Source: CAZHNW01 sp942491575
Lineage (GTDB): Bacteria; Spirochaetota; UBA4802; UBA5550
Assembly: GCA_942491575.1 (NCBI GenBank)
Contig: CALOBT010000025.1
Span: 2,914,001 to 2,978,000 of the forward strand
Direction of reading: 5' to 3'
DNA: 64,000 nucleotides
Both the position numbers and the translations under genes were made by a program. Below the pieces are notes generated by a model. That model did not search any database, was not told the origin of the DNA, and worked only from the letters and a program-made list of their open reading frames with translations. Of the stretch, positions 1-8,555 are shown piece by piece. Positions within the stretch are counted from its first letter, which is position 1, and the number at the start of each line of letters is the position of its first letter.

Positions 1-1861
1 GGCTGTCTTCATCGACTTCCATACCGCCGACAGCCTCAACATATTTCTCCGTATAAACCTGGTGCTCAGAAAGATTACTATTCCCGGCAACCCTGAAGGC
101 ATCCCCAAGGGTTCTCTTAAAAAGTTTGAATTCATCTTTATGTTCAAGGATTTCATTGGCCAGTTTTTCAGACTCATTTTCTCCAAACATCAATACAAGA
201 TTCACTGCATGGAGAAAACCATTTTCAACCTCAAACATGTTATCCAGGGTGAGGCCCTCCTCTTTTCGTCTATTGGAAAGTTTATCCTCATTCTCCTTCG
301 CTTTTTTTAAAAGATCAAAAAGCCTCCAGGCACCTGCAACCAGGATTTCATTTCTCCGTTTATGCTTACTTTTCTCCAGATCCTGTATTATATACTTTAT
401 TCTATCATCGTCGGGATTAAGTTTCTGAAATGCAGTAAGGTAGGCATCCATGGCGTTATCATCATCAAGTTTTCCCAGGGTCCTTGTAATGCCTGCATAT
501 GATTTTTTATGCTCTTCATCAAATTTAAGTCCCGATCTGAAAGCGGCAGAGACAGGAAATGAAAGGCGGTTGTCAAGTTCATCCATATTCCATTCATAGG
601 GCCACTCATTGTAGGCACTGTCATTTCTTTCTCTAAAATAGTTTTTTATTATCTTTGCAAATTTCTCATCACTTTTTCCCATTTCTTCAAGAATCATATC
701 ATGAGCCGCAACGTCATCAGGATACTCTTCGAACAGCAAAGTGAGTTCTGCTCCTTCAGCAACTTTTTTTCGAAATGTCTCCGGAGTAAGTTTTTTTATT
801 TTATCTTCACCCCGTTCTTTGGCCAGATCAGCTCTTCTTTCAGGTTCCAGGTGCTCAGCCATTAAATTCTTTCGTGTTTCTGATATGAGCTCATCCAGTT
901 TTTTAGAATCAAGCTTACCCAGGCTGGCTTTTCCTGGTTTTCGGAAAAGATTCTCCATTATCTCAGCCAGCTTTTGTGTGACTATTCCAGGAGATTTTTT
1001 CGCCAGATCAATTGCCTCTTTACATGCATTGTTGTTACCCATAAAAAAGTGAGCCAGCATCCAGTAATTGGCCAGTACCGGTTCTTTTTCTATGAGATTT
1101 TTTTCCCTTATCCAGTCTTCAAATTTTGGTGCATCATCCATTTTCTCAGCAAAAGCATAGGTTGGTCTCCCAGTGGGATGACCCAGCATCCAGTGTACCC
1201 GTTTAAAAAGACTTTCAGGCATATGATATGCAGGTCTCTCTTTTCTGACTTTCCTCACCTTTTCATTAAACTGATCAACGGCCTTTTTGCTCTCACCATT
1301 ACTTTTGTAGATTTCCTCATTTGTATCAAGATCATAGGTCTCATCCCACTTTTCGGATATAAAATCCGCAATTGAGTAGGCAACATATCCCCCTGGCTTT
1401 CCAACCTCATGATCATATATAATGACCTCAGCTATGCCCAGAGCATTCGGCAGAATATCAAGAAAACAGGAGTCTCCGCAGGGATCAGATCCAAACTTCT
1501 CCATTCCGGTAAGTATAGTAAGGAGAAAGCCATAATCATTAATTGCCTTTTCAATTTCCGGTTTCTTTAGCATTTTAGAGACATATGAAATCCCTCCCTC
1601 AAGCATCCAGACATCTGAAATATTTTGAAAAAATTTGCCATATCCGGCCAATGATTCTTCCAGTTCCACAAACTCATTTACAGGGGTGTATCCGTAAAAT
1701 GCTTCATAATCTTTTAATACTGCGTTAAATTTGCCATTGCTCTTTTCAGCTAATTTTAAAAACTTATTCCGGTCTTCAGGATCGTTAAGCATGTAGTAGC
1801 TCATTATCTCCTTTAACTTCCCCCCCATCAAATCTTCAGCTTTTTTTATGGGATTTTTCAT
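1..1861 (-). CDS. Large hypothetical protein, 3' end beyond window
   Basis: This reading frame is open for 620 codons with no stop from its ATG at 1861 to the window edge, so the C-terminus is missing. A GGAG lies 8 bases before the ATG and an in-frame TGA lies just upstream, which fixes the start. The product begins MKNPIKKAEDLMGG and is charged, helix-rich and soluble, with no signal peptide or membrane segment. I recognise no family. It lies 53 bases behind the 260-residue gene at 1915-2697 on the same strand and is probably co-transcribed with it. The acidic, helical, Trp- and Leu-containing sequence could form helical repeats, but no clean repeat period was seen. Function unknown. Confidence 0.85.
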   Translation of the reverse strand, partial: MKNPIKKAEDLMGGKLKEIMSYYMLNDPEDRNKFLKLAEKSNGKFNAVLKDYEAFYGYTPVNEFVELEESLAGYGKFFQNISDVWMLEGGISYVSKMLKKPEIEKAINDYGFLLTILTGMEKFGSDPCGDSCFLDILPNALGIAEVIIYDHEVGKPGGYVAYSIADFISEKWDETYDLDTNEEIYKSNGESKKAVDQFNEKVRKVRKERPAYHMPESLFKRVHWMLGHPTGRPTYAFAEKMDDAPKFEDWIREKNLIEKEPVLANYWMLAHFFMGNNNACKEAIDLAKKSPGIVTQKLAEIMENLFRKPGKASLGKLDSKKLDELISETRKNLMAEHLEPERRADLAKERGEDKIKKLTPETFRKKVAEGAELTLLFEEYPDDVAAHDMILEEMGKSDEKFAKIIKNYFRERNDSAYNEWPYEWNMDELDNRLSFPVSAAFRSGLKFDEEHKKSYAGITRTLGKLDDDNAMDAYLTAFQKLNPDDDRIKYIIQDLEKSKHKRRNEILVAGAWRLFDLLKKAKENEDKLSNRRKEEGLTLDNMFEVENGFLHAVNLVLMFGENESEKLANEILEHKDEFKLFKRTLGDAFRVAGNSNLSEHQVYTEKYVEAVGGMEVDEDS

Positions 1862-1914
1862 TTTTCATTCTCCGCATTATTGCTTTTTTTGGAATAAGTT
1901 TAAAATAACAAAAA

Positions 1915-2697
1915 TTAGTTTACTTTAAGTATTTCATCTATTGTGCTAATGAATTCTTCTACCTGAGGTCTTAATTCCTCTGTTAATTCATTCATTCTTT
2001 GATCATCATCCGTATTAAAAATTTTAGCAATCTGATATTTCAAAGCAACCTTCAATGGATCCTTATCTTCATAGAGTTCCCAATTATTTTTAAAATCATG
2101 TATTGCTTCGTTGGCCGCCCCGTGTTCCTCTGGTTCAAGTTCTTTTTCTAATGTTTCCAGAGAAGCAAATACAACCTTTTGCCACTGCTCAAAACCGTTT
2201 ACCTGGCCACCCCATTTCAAAAGTTTAACTAAAATTACGGCAAATCCCAATGCCAAAACCTGTAAATTACTTTCAATATCTTCTGAAGAATCTTGAAAGG
2301 GAAGTTTAATCCAAAGTTCTACCAGTTGTGACATCTGTTCATCACTCAAATGAACAAAGTCATAACCTTTGAATTTTTTAAATCTTTCAATTCCTGCCAG
2401 TACGAGTTTCTTTTCACCTTCTTCATCCATGAAAATGACGGCATCCTGCTCCCCTGTGAGCTGAACCTGCATAGCCATCATGCCAAGTCCCCCCGGCTCT
2501 TTTATATTCGATAAGTCTGAGGGAAGTATTCTTGGATGAGCTTCAATGAGTTCTTCATACTCTTCGCTCCAGTGAAATAATATTGCACTCTCATTACCTT
2601 TCGCGATTATTACTTGAGGCTCTTCACAGGAAAGAACCATATTAAATACATCGTCGGATTCGTATTTGTCAAAATCGAGTCTCTTTAATTCTTCCAT
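1915..2697 (-). CDS. Hypothetical acidic soluble protein, 260 aa
   Basis: The product begins MEELKRLDFDKYESDD and is acidic and soluble, with no signal peptide. One moderately hydrophobic stretch around residues 145-160 (ALGFAVILVKLLKWGG) looks like a buried helix rather than a membrane span. I do not recognise a family. It is the first gene of a probable two-gene unit, with the long hypothetical protein (1-1861) following after 53 bases. The repeat-rich stretch 2698-3191 lies upstream. Pairing of a small acidic protein with a large downstream one is compatible with many roles; nothing here identifies a toxin or immunity domain. Confidence 0.8.
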   Translation of the reverse strand: MEELKRLDFDKYESDDVFNMVLSCEEPQVIIAKGNESAILFHWSEEYEELIEAHPRILPSDLSNIKEPGGLGMMAMQVQLTGEQDAVIFMDEEGEKKLVLAGIERFKKFKGYDFVHLSDEQMSQLVELWIKLPFQDSSEDIESNLQVLALGFAVILVKLLKWGGQVNGFEQWQKVVFASLETLEKELEPEEHGAANEAIHDFKNNWELYEDKDPLKVALKYQIAKIFNTDDDQRMNELTEELRPQVEEFISTIDEILKVN

Positions 2698-3040
2698 AGT
2701 TGTAATCTCCCGCGAATAATTTTATCTCTTTGTCAAAAAGCATGAATAACTTCGTGCCTGAATATCACAGATAATTTTATACAGGCACAATCTATCCATG
2801 CTTGAAAAATATAACTTAAAAAAAATTTATAGCCGGTTAGAGATAATACAGGGAAACAATAATGACTGTCGTTCATATTTATAAAACTGAACGCGTTTTT
2901 ACTGCCTTTACTGTTTTTTTTCGATATATGCCTGGTGCTGTAGCAGGAATCTCGGCAAAAATGTTATTTTGAATTAAATGAATGGAAATTTCCGACAATA
3001 AAACCGGTCCATAAGGCGGAGCAGTTCTGGACCACTGCTC

Positions 3041-3136
3041 ATTTCGACGATCCTCAATGAGCAGCATATTCCGTATACTGAGCTGTATACACCCTTAATT
3101 GAGCAGTATAATCCGTTTATTGAGGGTCGTCGAAAT
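3041..3136. repeat. Interspersed palindromic repeat, copy A (about 96 bp)
   Basis: Terminal arms 3041-3058 and 3119-3136 are inverted copies of ATTTCGACGAyCCTCAAT with a single G/T-type mismatch. The interior shares ATATTCCrTwTACTGAGCTG with copy B at 6584-6658, so the two are homologous elements rather than chance hairpins. The gene-free stretch 2698-3191 holds this element, a separate hairpin with GAGCAGT/ACTGCTC arms (3019-3025 and 3034-3040) and the terminator at 3159-3184. A short open frame at 2879-3067 falls across these repeats and is not believed to be a gene. Confidence 0.75.
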
Positions 3137-3158
3137 ATACGAATTGATTCGAATATAA

Positions 3159-3184
3159 ACGGAGCAGCCGGGGAGCTGCTCCGT
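3159..3184 (-). terminator. Rho-independent terminator after the polyferredoxin gene
   Basis: Arms 3159-3168 and 3175-3184 form a perfect 10-bp GC-rich stem (ACGGAGCAGC) with a six-base loop. On the minus strand the stem is followed by TTTATATT, just past the stop codon at 3192. Confidence 0.75.
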
Positions 3185-3191
3185 GAATTTT

Positions 3192-4412
3192 TTAAATTTT
3201 TAACTCCTTCAATTCCTTCAGCTCAGGGATTTTTTCAGCCTCTTCGCGAAGCACTGTCCACTTATCCCCTGTTTTATACCTGAGGCACCTGAAGGGATGA
3301 ATGGTGCGACCCTTCACTTTAATATCCCTGTCAAACCGGTAAATCAGTTCCTCGGGAATCAGCTCTTCTGCGTTGTATTCCAAAATAACTTCCCTGGCGG
3401 CAGTATAGACTTTTAGAGAAATTACGCCTCCCCCTTCCTTTACCAGCTTTGAGAGGGTTTTTGCCGATGTCCTGCAGCGCATGCCGTCAACGACAAACAC
3501 TGCCTTTTCCACCTTTACCGAATCCGAAGGCTTCTCATAGACGACTTCAAGACTCGGTATGCGAATCAGGCCCGAAGCATATACTGACCCGGTAATGAGC
3601 CCTACTGTAACGAGAGGGATTATCCATGTTGGTAATTTTTTACTCTTATAGACACCGACTTCAAGGGCATCCTTCGGACATGAATCGACACAGTTCATAC
3701 AGTTGGTACAGGCGCCATTCTTTACAGTTTCAACACTGCTAACCTCAATTTCCTCAAGGCATACCCTGTCACACTTTCCACAGCCATTACATTTATGTTT
3801 GTCCCTGAATACCCTGAGAAAGGGGAAAATTCCCAGAATACGAAAAAATGCGTTGAGAGGGCATAACACCCTGCACCAGAATAAGGGAAAAACAACTCCT
3901 GCTATAAGTATATTACCCAGGACAAAATAGCTTATCACCTCAACCTCATGTCCATGAAATGAGAAAAGGGTAAAGTAGGGGCAGAACTTTCTGAAAACCA
4001 GATCAACATTCAGGGCAGAAAAAATTATTATAAGCAATAACACAATATATTTCAGAGAAAAAATGATTTTTCCGGGATATTCCCGGGGAAGTTTACGGGA
4101 TATCCCCATCTTTTTTCCCAGTGCCGCAAGCCACTCTGAGATAGTTCCCAATGGACATATCCATGAACAGAATGCCCTCCCTGCCAGAAGCACAATCAAA
4201 ACCACACCTATAAAAACAGCAAGATTCAGTTCTGTCATGGAACATATCATTGAGCCGTTTTTTAAAGAGGGAATGATAGTAGCCACAATTCCATTGGGAC
4301 AGTATGATTCACAATTAATCCTTGAATTGGAGACCAGTGTCATTATACCTGTATAAAGTATAAATTGAATAAAGAAGAGCTGTACTATAATTCTCAAAAA
4401 TTTCATGTCCAC
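3192..4412 (-). CDS. Membrane polyferredoxin (NapH/CcoG-like) with degenerate HMA-like C-terminus
   Basis: A 406-residue integral membrane iron-sulfur protein. Several membrane helices occupy roughly residues 8-190, including the twin cysteine motif SWICP and RVLCPLN typical of NapH/CcoG/RdxA-type proteins that pass electrons at the membrane. Two 4Fe-4S clusters follow at about residues 205-255 (CNGCGKCDRVC and CTNCMNCVDSCP). After another helix (about 262-282) the C-terminal 110 residues resemble a heavy-metal-associated fold (VDGMRCRTSA), but only one of the two expected metal-binding cysteines is present. The short exported Cys protein at 4442-4825 lies 29 bases upstream on the same strand, so the pair is probably one operon under the dyad at 4868. 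Electron partner and substrate are unknown. Confidence 0.8.
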   Translation of the reverse strand: MDMKFLRIIVQLFFIQFILYTGIMTLVSNSRINCESYCPNGIVATIIPSLKNGSMICSMTELNLAVFIGVVLIVLLAGRAFCSWICPLGTISEWLAALGKKMGISRKLPREYPGKIIFSLKYIVLLLIIIFSALNVDLVFRKFCPYFTLFSFHGHEVEVISYFVLGNILIAGVVFPLFWCRVLCPLNAFFRILGIFPFLRVFRDKHKCNGCGKCDRVCLEEIEVSSVETVKNGACTNCMNCVDSCPKDALEVGVYKSKKLPTWIIPLVTVGLITGSVYASGLIRIPSLEVVYEKPSDSVKVEKAVFVVDGMRCRTSAKTLSKLVKEGGGVISLKVYTAAREVILEYNAEELIPEELIYRFDRDIKVKGRTIHPFRCLRYKTGDKWTVLREEAEKIPELKELKELKI

Positions 4413-4441
4413 TTACCTGTATATAAAATCATTTGTGTTAA

Positions 4442-4825
4442 TCACTTGTTTTTTTTCTTCTTTTGCTTTTTCAAGAAAGCATCAACCTTATCAGCCCCTT
4501 TCTTGTCTGTTTTTACCCATAATTGTGATGAAAGATTCAGAATTTTCATTGATCCTGATTTTATGGGAGCTCTGAATTCCTTGTTCAATAAGGCAATGAG
4601 TTGATTTTTTTTCTTGCCGGCAATTCTTATTTTTATCAGAAGAGAATCGGAACTTCTCATTTCCTTAATTGACCATGATAAAGTACCGTCATTTTTAATA
4701 TCGCATTCCTTTTTTGCCTTCTTTGATCCCAAACAACCGCCGCAATTAGGGCCGGCAAAAATTGCCTGAGATTGAGATATCAGAAGTACAGTTGCCATAA
4801 TTATCACAATTTTTACATTACTCAT
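4442..4825 (-). CDS. Small exported Cys-rich basic protein
   Basis: A 127-residue protein with a clear signal peptide (hydrophobic IVIIMATVLLISQSQAIFA, cleavage likely after AIFAG). The mature N-terminus carries a compact GPNCGGCLGSKK motif with a further Cys shortly after (KKECD), suggesting a metal or redox site. The C-terminus is very Lys-rich (KKQKKKKNK). GGAGAAATATT precedes the ATG, supporting this start. It leads the operon with the membrane polyferredoxin. I do not recognise the family. A role in handling a metal or thiol substrate outside the membrane is an inference from context only. Confidence 0.7.
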   Translation of the reverse strand: MSNVKIVIIMATVLLISQSQAIFAGPNCGGCLGSKKAKKECDIKNDGTLSWSIKEMRSSDSLLIKIRIAGKKKNQLIALLNKEFRAPIKSGSMKILNLSSQLWVKTDKKGADKVDAFLKKQKKKKNK

Positions 4826-4867
4826 AATATTTCTCCATAAAAGTTTGATGGTATTAATATTTTACAC

Positions 4868-4905
4868 TTAGACATATAGTTAGCGATCACTAACCATATG
4901 TCTAA
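4868..4905. promoter_or_regulatory. 38-bp operator-like dyad upstream of the polyferredoxin operon
   Basis: The stretch 4868-4905 is a near-perfect palindrome with 17 of 19 base pairs matching across the centre (4886/4887). Its core is GTTAG-GATC-CTAAC-like. It ends 43 bases before the ATG at 4825 and no T-run follows, so it fits a dimeric repressor site of TetR-like length rather than a terminator. No regulator gene is adjacent. Confidence 0.6.
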
Positions 4906-5057
4906 ATTTATTTCCCATGTCAAGTTTTTAATAATACCTGCATACTGAATAATAATAGGAAAATTCATAAATGGAAGTAAAGCATATTGGCTGCAGCAAT
5001 GCTGGGAAAATTAAAAGTGAATCTGAGCCATTTCAAGGGGATTGGCGGTTACGCATT

Positions 5058-6464
5058 TTAATCTTCAGTGGACTTTTTAAACCATTTTTCGTTGCCATAT
5101 AATTTCTCTGCGCAATCCTCGCAGATACCATGGGTGAACTGAACGTCTGAATGTTTCTCTATATATTGATCAATGAGATTCCAGTACCCCTGATCATCAC
5201 GTATCTTTTTACATGAGGAGCAGATGGGCAGCAGTCCGCTCAGTACCTTCACCTCTTCAAGTGCCTTCGTCAGATCACGGGTTCTCTCCTCAACCTTAAC
5301 TTCAAGATTATCATGGGCCTTTTGTAATTCCCTCTCTGCCTCAATGCGTTTTCTTCTATTTATAACCAGAAATATGATAAGACAGGTTTCAAATGCCAGG
5401 AGAGCAAGTACCCCCGCTATGTGCCACCGGTAAATATATATAGGAGAAATTTCCCGGTAACGTATGATACTCCCTGCAGGAAGCAGGTCTTCATCTATAT
5501 TCCATTTTTGCAGCTGACGCCAGTCAAAAATATAACGGCTCTCATTATACACTACCTCTATTCCGGAAGTCATTCTGCCCTCCATCAATTCAATGCCCTT
5601 CTCTGCAGCCATTCGTCCCCTTACTGAAGCAATATTCATTTTTCCGCCGACAGTACCCGCCCCGAGGGTTGCATCAAACAGGGTGAATAAAGGAACATCG
5701 GATTTTTCAGCGACACTGATCAGTGTTTGCCGTGGAATAAGGGGATTCCCCTTTTCATCCTGAAATACAAAAAAATAAAGAACTATAGAATCGGGGGGAA
5801 GTTTACTTATTCTCTCAAGAAGATTTTGAACAGGCAATCCTGCAAGCCAGGTAACCGTCACTTTATCACTAACAGATTTCAATACATCCCTGGTTTTTGT
5901 CAGATACTTTTGAGATGTGGAGGAACTACCTGCCACCACAGCAATATTCTTTGTTCCGGGAATTATTTTTAACGCCATATCTATGGTTCCCCAGATATCA
6001 ACTGCATCAGCAATAACAACAGAAGCCCTTTTACCGATACTTTTAACAGAAGTTGGAGAGTCGGTTATATAAACCACTGGAATACCGGGAAATAATAAAT
6101 CTTGATTTTGATTAAAAAAGATACTGGAGGGTTCCCCAGCGTTAATAATAAGGTCAATCTCCATATGTGCATACTTGCTTTTCAGAAGATAGGTCAGTTT
6201 TCTCTTGTAGGTAGGATCACTAAAAACTGCAAGTCCGGTATACTCAGCAAGAATATTAGCTTTATTCCCGCTCAATTCATTAAAGGTGGAAACAAGACCT
6301 TCTGTAAGCTGCTTTTGCCAGGGCATGTTAAATTTGTATGAGAAAAGAACCAGGACGTGCCTGCCCTTTTCTGCCTCACCTGCCTTCAATAAGGAATCAG
6401 AGAAAAGACAAAGGAAAATTAAAATAACAACGGTTATTTTCCTGATTTTTTTACTGTTATTCAT
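5058..6464 (-). CDS. Membrane sensor-like protein: ABC-type periplasmic binding domain, TM, coiled coil, CxxC C-terminal domain
   Basis: A 468-residue protein. An N-terminal signal/anchor (TVVILIFLCLFSDSLLKA) is followed by a domain of about 300 residues resembling the ABC substrate-binding-like family found fused to signalling proteins (HVLVLFSYKFNMPWQK, then VVAGSSSTSQKYL). A second membrane helix sits near residue 350 (IAGVLALLAFETCLIIFLVI), then a coiled coil (about 370-410) and a short terminal domain with LPICSSCKKIRDD...GICEDCAEKLYG. That last module is known at the C-terminus of PAS and receiver proteins in deltaproteobacteria and spirochaetes. No histidine kinase, GGDEF or methyl-accepting domain is visible, so the output is unclear. 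It stands alone between intergenic stretches. Confidence 0.75.
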   Translation of the reverse strand: MNNSKKIRKITVVILIFLCLFSDSLLKAGEAEKGRHVLVLFSYKFNMPWQKQLTEGLVSTFNELSGNKANILAEYTGLAVFSDPTYKRKLTYLLKSKYAHMEIDLIINAGEPSSIFFNQNQDLLFPGIPVVYITDSPTSVKSIGKRASVVIADAVDIWGTIDMALKIIPGTKNIAVVAGSSSTSQKYLTKTRDVLKSVSDKVTVTWLAGLPVQNLLERISKLPPDSIVLYFFVFQDEKGNPLIPRQTLISVAEKSDVPLFTLFDATLGAGTVGGKMNIASVRGRMAAEKGIELMEGRMTSGIEVVYNESRYIFDWRQLQKWNIDEDLLPAGSIIRYREISPIYIYRWHIAGVLALLAFETCLIIFLVINRRKRIEAERELQKAHDNLEVKVEERTRDLTKALEEVKVLSGLLPICSSCKKIRDDQGYWNLIDQYIEKHSDVQFTHGICEDCAEKLYGNEKWFKKSTED

Positions 6465-6583
6465 ACTATCATCTGATCATGCCTGGATAAAATATAATCA
6501 GCTACTCTTCGCTAAATAATACACCATAGTAACACTTTCTTCAATATAAACTTATATCCAAATTGAAAATTTTCTGCAGGTCC

Positions 6584-6658
6584 ATTTCGACGACCCTCAA
6601 CGAGCATTATATTCCATTTACTGAGCTGCATATTTCTCTTATTGATGATCGTCGAAAT
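6584..6658. repeat. Interspersed palindromic repeat, copy B (about 75 bp)
   Basis: Arms start ATTTCGACGACCCTCAA (6584-6600) and end ATTGATGATCGTCGAAAT (6641-6658). The interior is homologous to copy A. The gene-free stretch 6465-6846 also contains a short related palindrome at about 6702-6724 (GTAC TGAGCGCAGCCGAA GTAC), whose core resembles the arm of copy C. Nothing else was recognised there apart from the ribosome binding site of the next gene. Confidence 0.7.
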
Positions 6659-6846
6659 AAGCTAAATATATATCGAACCAGCAAGGATACCGAGATGCCT
6701 GTACTGAGCGCAGCCGAAGTACAAAAATATTGACAGATAACAGCTGTCATGAAAAAATTTTATCCGTAGCAGAAACAGTCGGGGATGACACAAAAATTTT
6801 ATCTGCTGATATAACAAATGAAAATAGATAGCAAGGAGACCGATTA

Positions 6847-7194
6847 ATGACACCCGAAGAAAAAAATAATATCCGCGTGGAAATCGAAAAAAGAATACAC
6901 GAAGCGGAACAGAGCCTCGATACCCTGCGGGAACAGACAAAACCGGTCCCCCCCAGTGTGGCAATCGGCCGCCTCACACGGATGGATGCTATCCAGCAGA
7001 AAAACATGGCAGAAACAAATTTGAAATCTGCAGAGGCGCTTATCCAAAAACTGGAGAAGGCCCTGAAAAATCTTGAAAATTCAGATTTCGGAGTATGTGC
7101 GGCATGTGGAAATGACATACCCATGGGAAGAATCCTGGCAGTCCCGGAGGCTAAAATCTGCATTCAATGTGCCTCAGGTCCGAGAAGGCGTTAG
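6847..7194 (+). CDS. TraR/DksA-family C4 zinc-finger protein
   Basis: A 115-residue member of the DksA/TraR family, which binds in the secondary channel of RNA polymerase and modulates promoter activity, often together with ppGpp. Residues 1-75 form the predicted coiled coil with RLTRMDAIQQ at its tip, where the family places a catalytic-like Asp followed by Ala. The C4 finger is CAAC...CIQC, with 17 residues between the pairs, as expected. The protein is shorter than canonical DksA (about 150) and matches the TraR-like short class. CAAGGAGACCGATTA precedes the ATG and gives a good ribosome binding site. It is transcribed alone and converges on the glycosyltransferase gene. Confidence 0.88.
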   Translation: MTPEEKNNIRVEIEKRIHEAEQSLDTLREQTKPVPPSVAIGRLTRMDAIQQKNMAETNLKSAEALIQKLEKALKNLENSDFGVCAACGNDIPMGRILAVPEAKICIQCASGPRRR

Positions 7195-7228
7195 GAACCA
7201 AAACAGTTTTAAAAATTTCCATGATACA

Positions 7229-7294
7229 CCGCTCGTTTCGACTCCGCTCAACGGGCGGTAATTATCGTTTATTGAGCGGAGCCGAAATAAGCGG
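7229..7294. repeat. Interspersed palindromic repeat, copy C (about 66 bp)
   Basis: Arms 7235-7251 (GTTTCGACTCCGCTCAA) and 7272-7288 (TTGAGCGGAGCCGAAAT) are inverted with two mismatches, extended by CCGCT/AGCGG on the outside. It sits between two convergent genes and may serve as their bidirectional terminator. The right arm overlaps the end of the glycosyltransferase gene and encodes its final residues and stop codon. Confidence 0.7.
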
Positions 7295-8546
7295 AACAGG
7301 AAAATTTTTCACTCACTTTCTTCACTGTAAAATTATCTGTATGTTTCTCTATGGTAGAAATAATTTGAGGAACTCCATTCTCCTGTTTCATCTCCTCCGC
7401 CAGCCGGAAGGCATTTACGGTATAGTCTCTCTGTTCCATAAGGTCAACGAGAGATTCAGTAAAGTTTCTAACATTCAGCTTATTCGACTGTATTGACTTC
7501 GGCCCCAGTCTCATTTTTTTGATCCTGTTTCCCCAGTAATGCTGATCAGCCAGCTGCGGGACAATGAATTGAGGGATTCCGGACCTGGCTGCAGTATGGG
7601 TGGTGCCGCTTCCCCCATGGTGAACAATCCCCGCGAGGCGTGGAAACAGTGAACCGTGATTCGTTTCCCCTGCACAAAAAATATTTTCTGCAAGATCAAT
7701 ATTCCCAAGCCCCGTCCAGCCGCTGCCGATAATGGCGCGGTACCCCGTCCGTGACAGTGACTCAAGGACCATATCGGTAAAACCATCCGGGTCATCTACA
7801 TTTACACTTCCAAAACCGATATAGACGGGAGGAGGACCCGCCTGGAGAAATTTTTCCAGTTCAGCATCAAGGTCTCCGAAAATGTTTCCATAGCAGTAAC
7901 CGGAGTAGGAATAGCTGTACCTTTTCTTCCAGCTTTCACACGGCGGTGCAAGCCGGGAATTAATGGCAAGGACAGTGTGACTCACATCGGTAAAATAACG
8001 AAGAAAGGAACTCACCGGGGCCAGGCCAAGTTTTTTCCGTGTCGTGTTTATCGGTTTTCGATTCATGGGACCATAGATCCCGTTGACCGCTCCCCAGATT
8101 CCCCTGTTAATGAAACCTGGAAGGTTCTGCAGTGGCGTCAGGGGCGGTGGCTGATATCCCACCAGGTACGGAGCAAAGGCAATACGGTAATAGGGTATCT
8201 TCCTGTATTGAGCGACCGTCGGCCCGGCGGTTTCCGTTAATCCTGAAATAAGTACATCCGCACCAGAGGTTTCTTCCATCATGAAATTAAACTGTTCTTC
8301 AAAGGAACGGGAAAACCATTCGAGAGTATTTTTAAAAGACTTCCACCCGAAACCGAGCTCCTTCATCACAAGTTCACTGTCTTCGCGGTATAGAAATGTA
8401 TTCAAGCCGAGCTTGACGCAGTAGTCCTCAAACATTTCCGGTACCGCAATTGAGACTTCATGACCGAGTTTCTTTAATGAGACACCGATTTCAACAATCG
8501 GATAAATGTCTCCGCGGGATCCCCTGCTGGATAAAACAAATTTCAT
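7269..8546 (-). CDS. GT1-family glycosyltransferase (UDP-sugar:acceptor)
   Basis: A 425-residue two-Rossmann-fold glycosyltransferase of the GT1/MGT type. The N-terminus MKFVLSSRGSRGDIYP is the classic acceptor-domain start of sterol, lipid and antibiotic glucosyltransferases. The donor-binding motif HHGGSGTTHTAARSGIPQ, followed by PQLADQ, is intact near residues 310-340. It follows the radical SAM gene by 9 bases and belongs to the same operon under the promoter at 9863-9890. The acceptor cannot be told from sequence; such enzymes glycosylate lipids, macrolides or other hydrophobic small molecules. The last residues (about SAYFGSAQ) are contributed by palindromic repeat copy C, suggesting that the repeat inserted at the 3' end. 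Confidence 0.85.
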   Translation of the reverse strand: MKFVLSSRGSRGDIYPIVEIGVSLKKLGHEVSIAVPEMFEDYCVKLGLNTFLYREDSELVMKELGFGWKSFKNTLEWFSRSFEEQFNFMMEETSGADVLISGLTETAGPTVAQYRKIPYYRIAFAPYLVGYQPPPLTPLQNLPGFINRGIWGAVNGIYGPMNRKPINTTRKKLGLAPVSSFLRYFTDVSHTVLAINSRLAPPCESWKKRYSYSYSGYCYGNIFGDLDAELEKFLQAGPPPVYIGFGSVNVDDPDGFTDMVLESLSRTGYRAIIGSGWTGLGNIDLAENIFCAGETNHGSLFPRLAGIVHHGGSGTTHTAARSGIPQFIVPQLADQHYWGNRIKKMRLGPKSIQSNKLNVRNFTESLVDLMEQRDYTVNAFRLAEEMKQENGVPQIISTIEKHTDNFTVKKVSEKFSCSAYFGSAQ

Positions 8547-8555
8547 CTTCCCCCC

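Noticed and set aside
2879..3067. 62-residue minus-strand frame
   Set aside because: It is made of repeat and hairpin DNA and has no homology or ribosome binding site.
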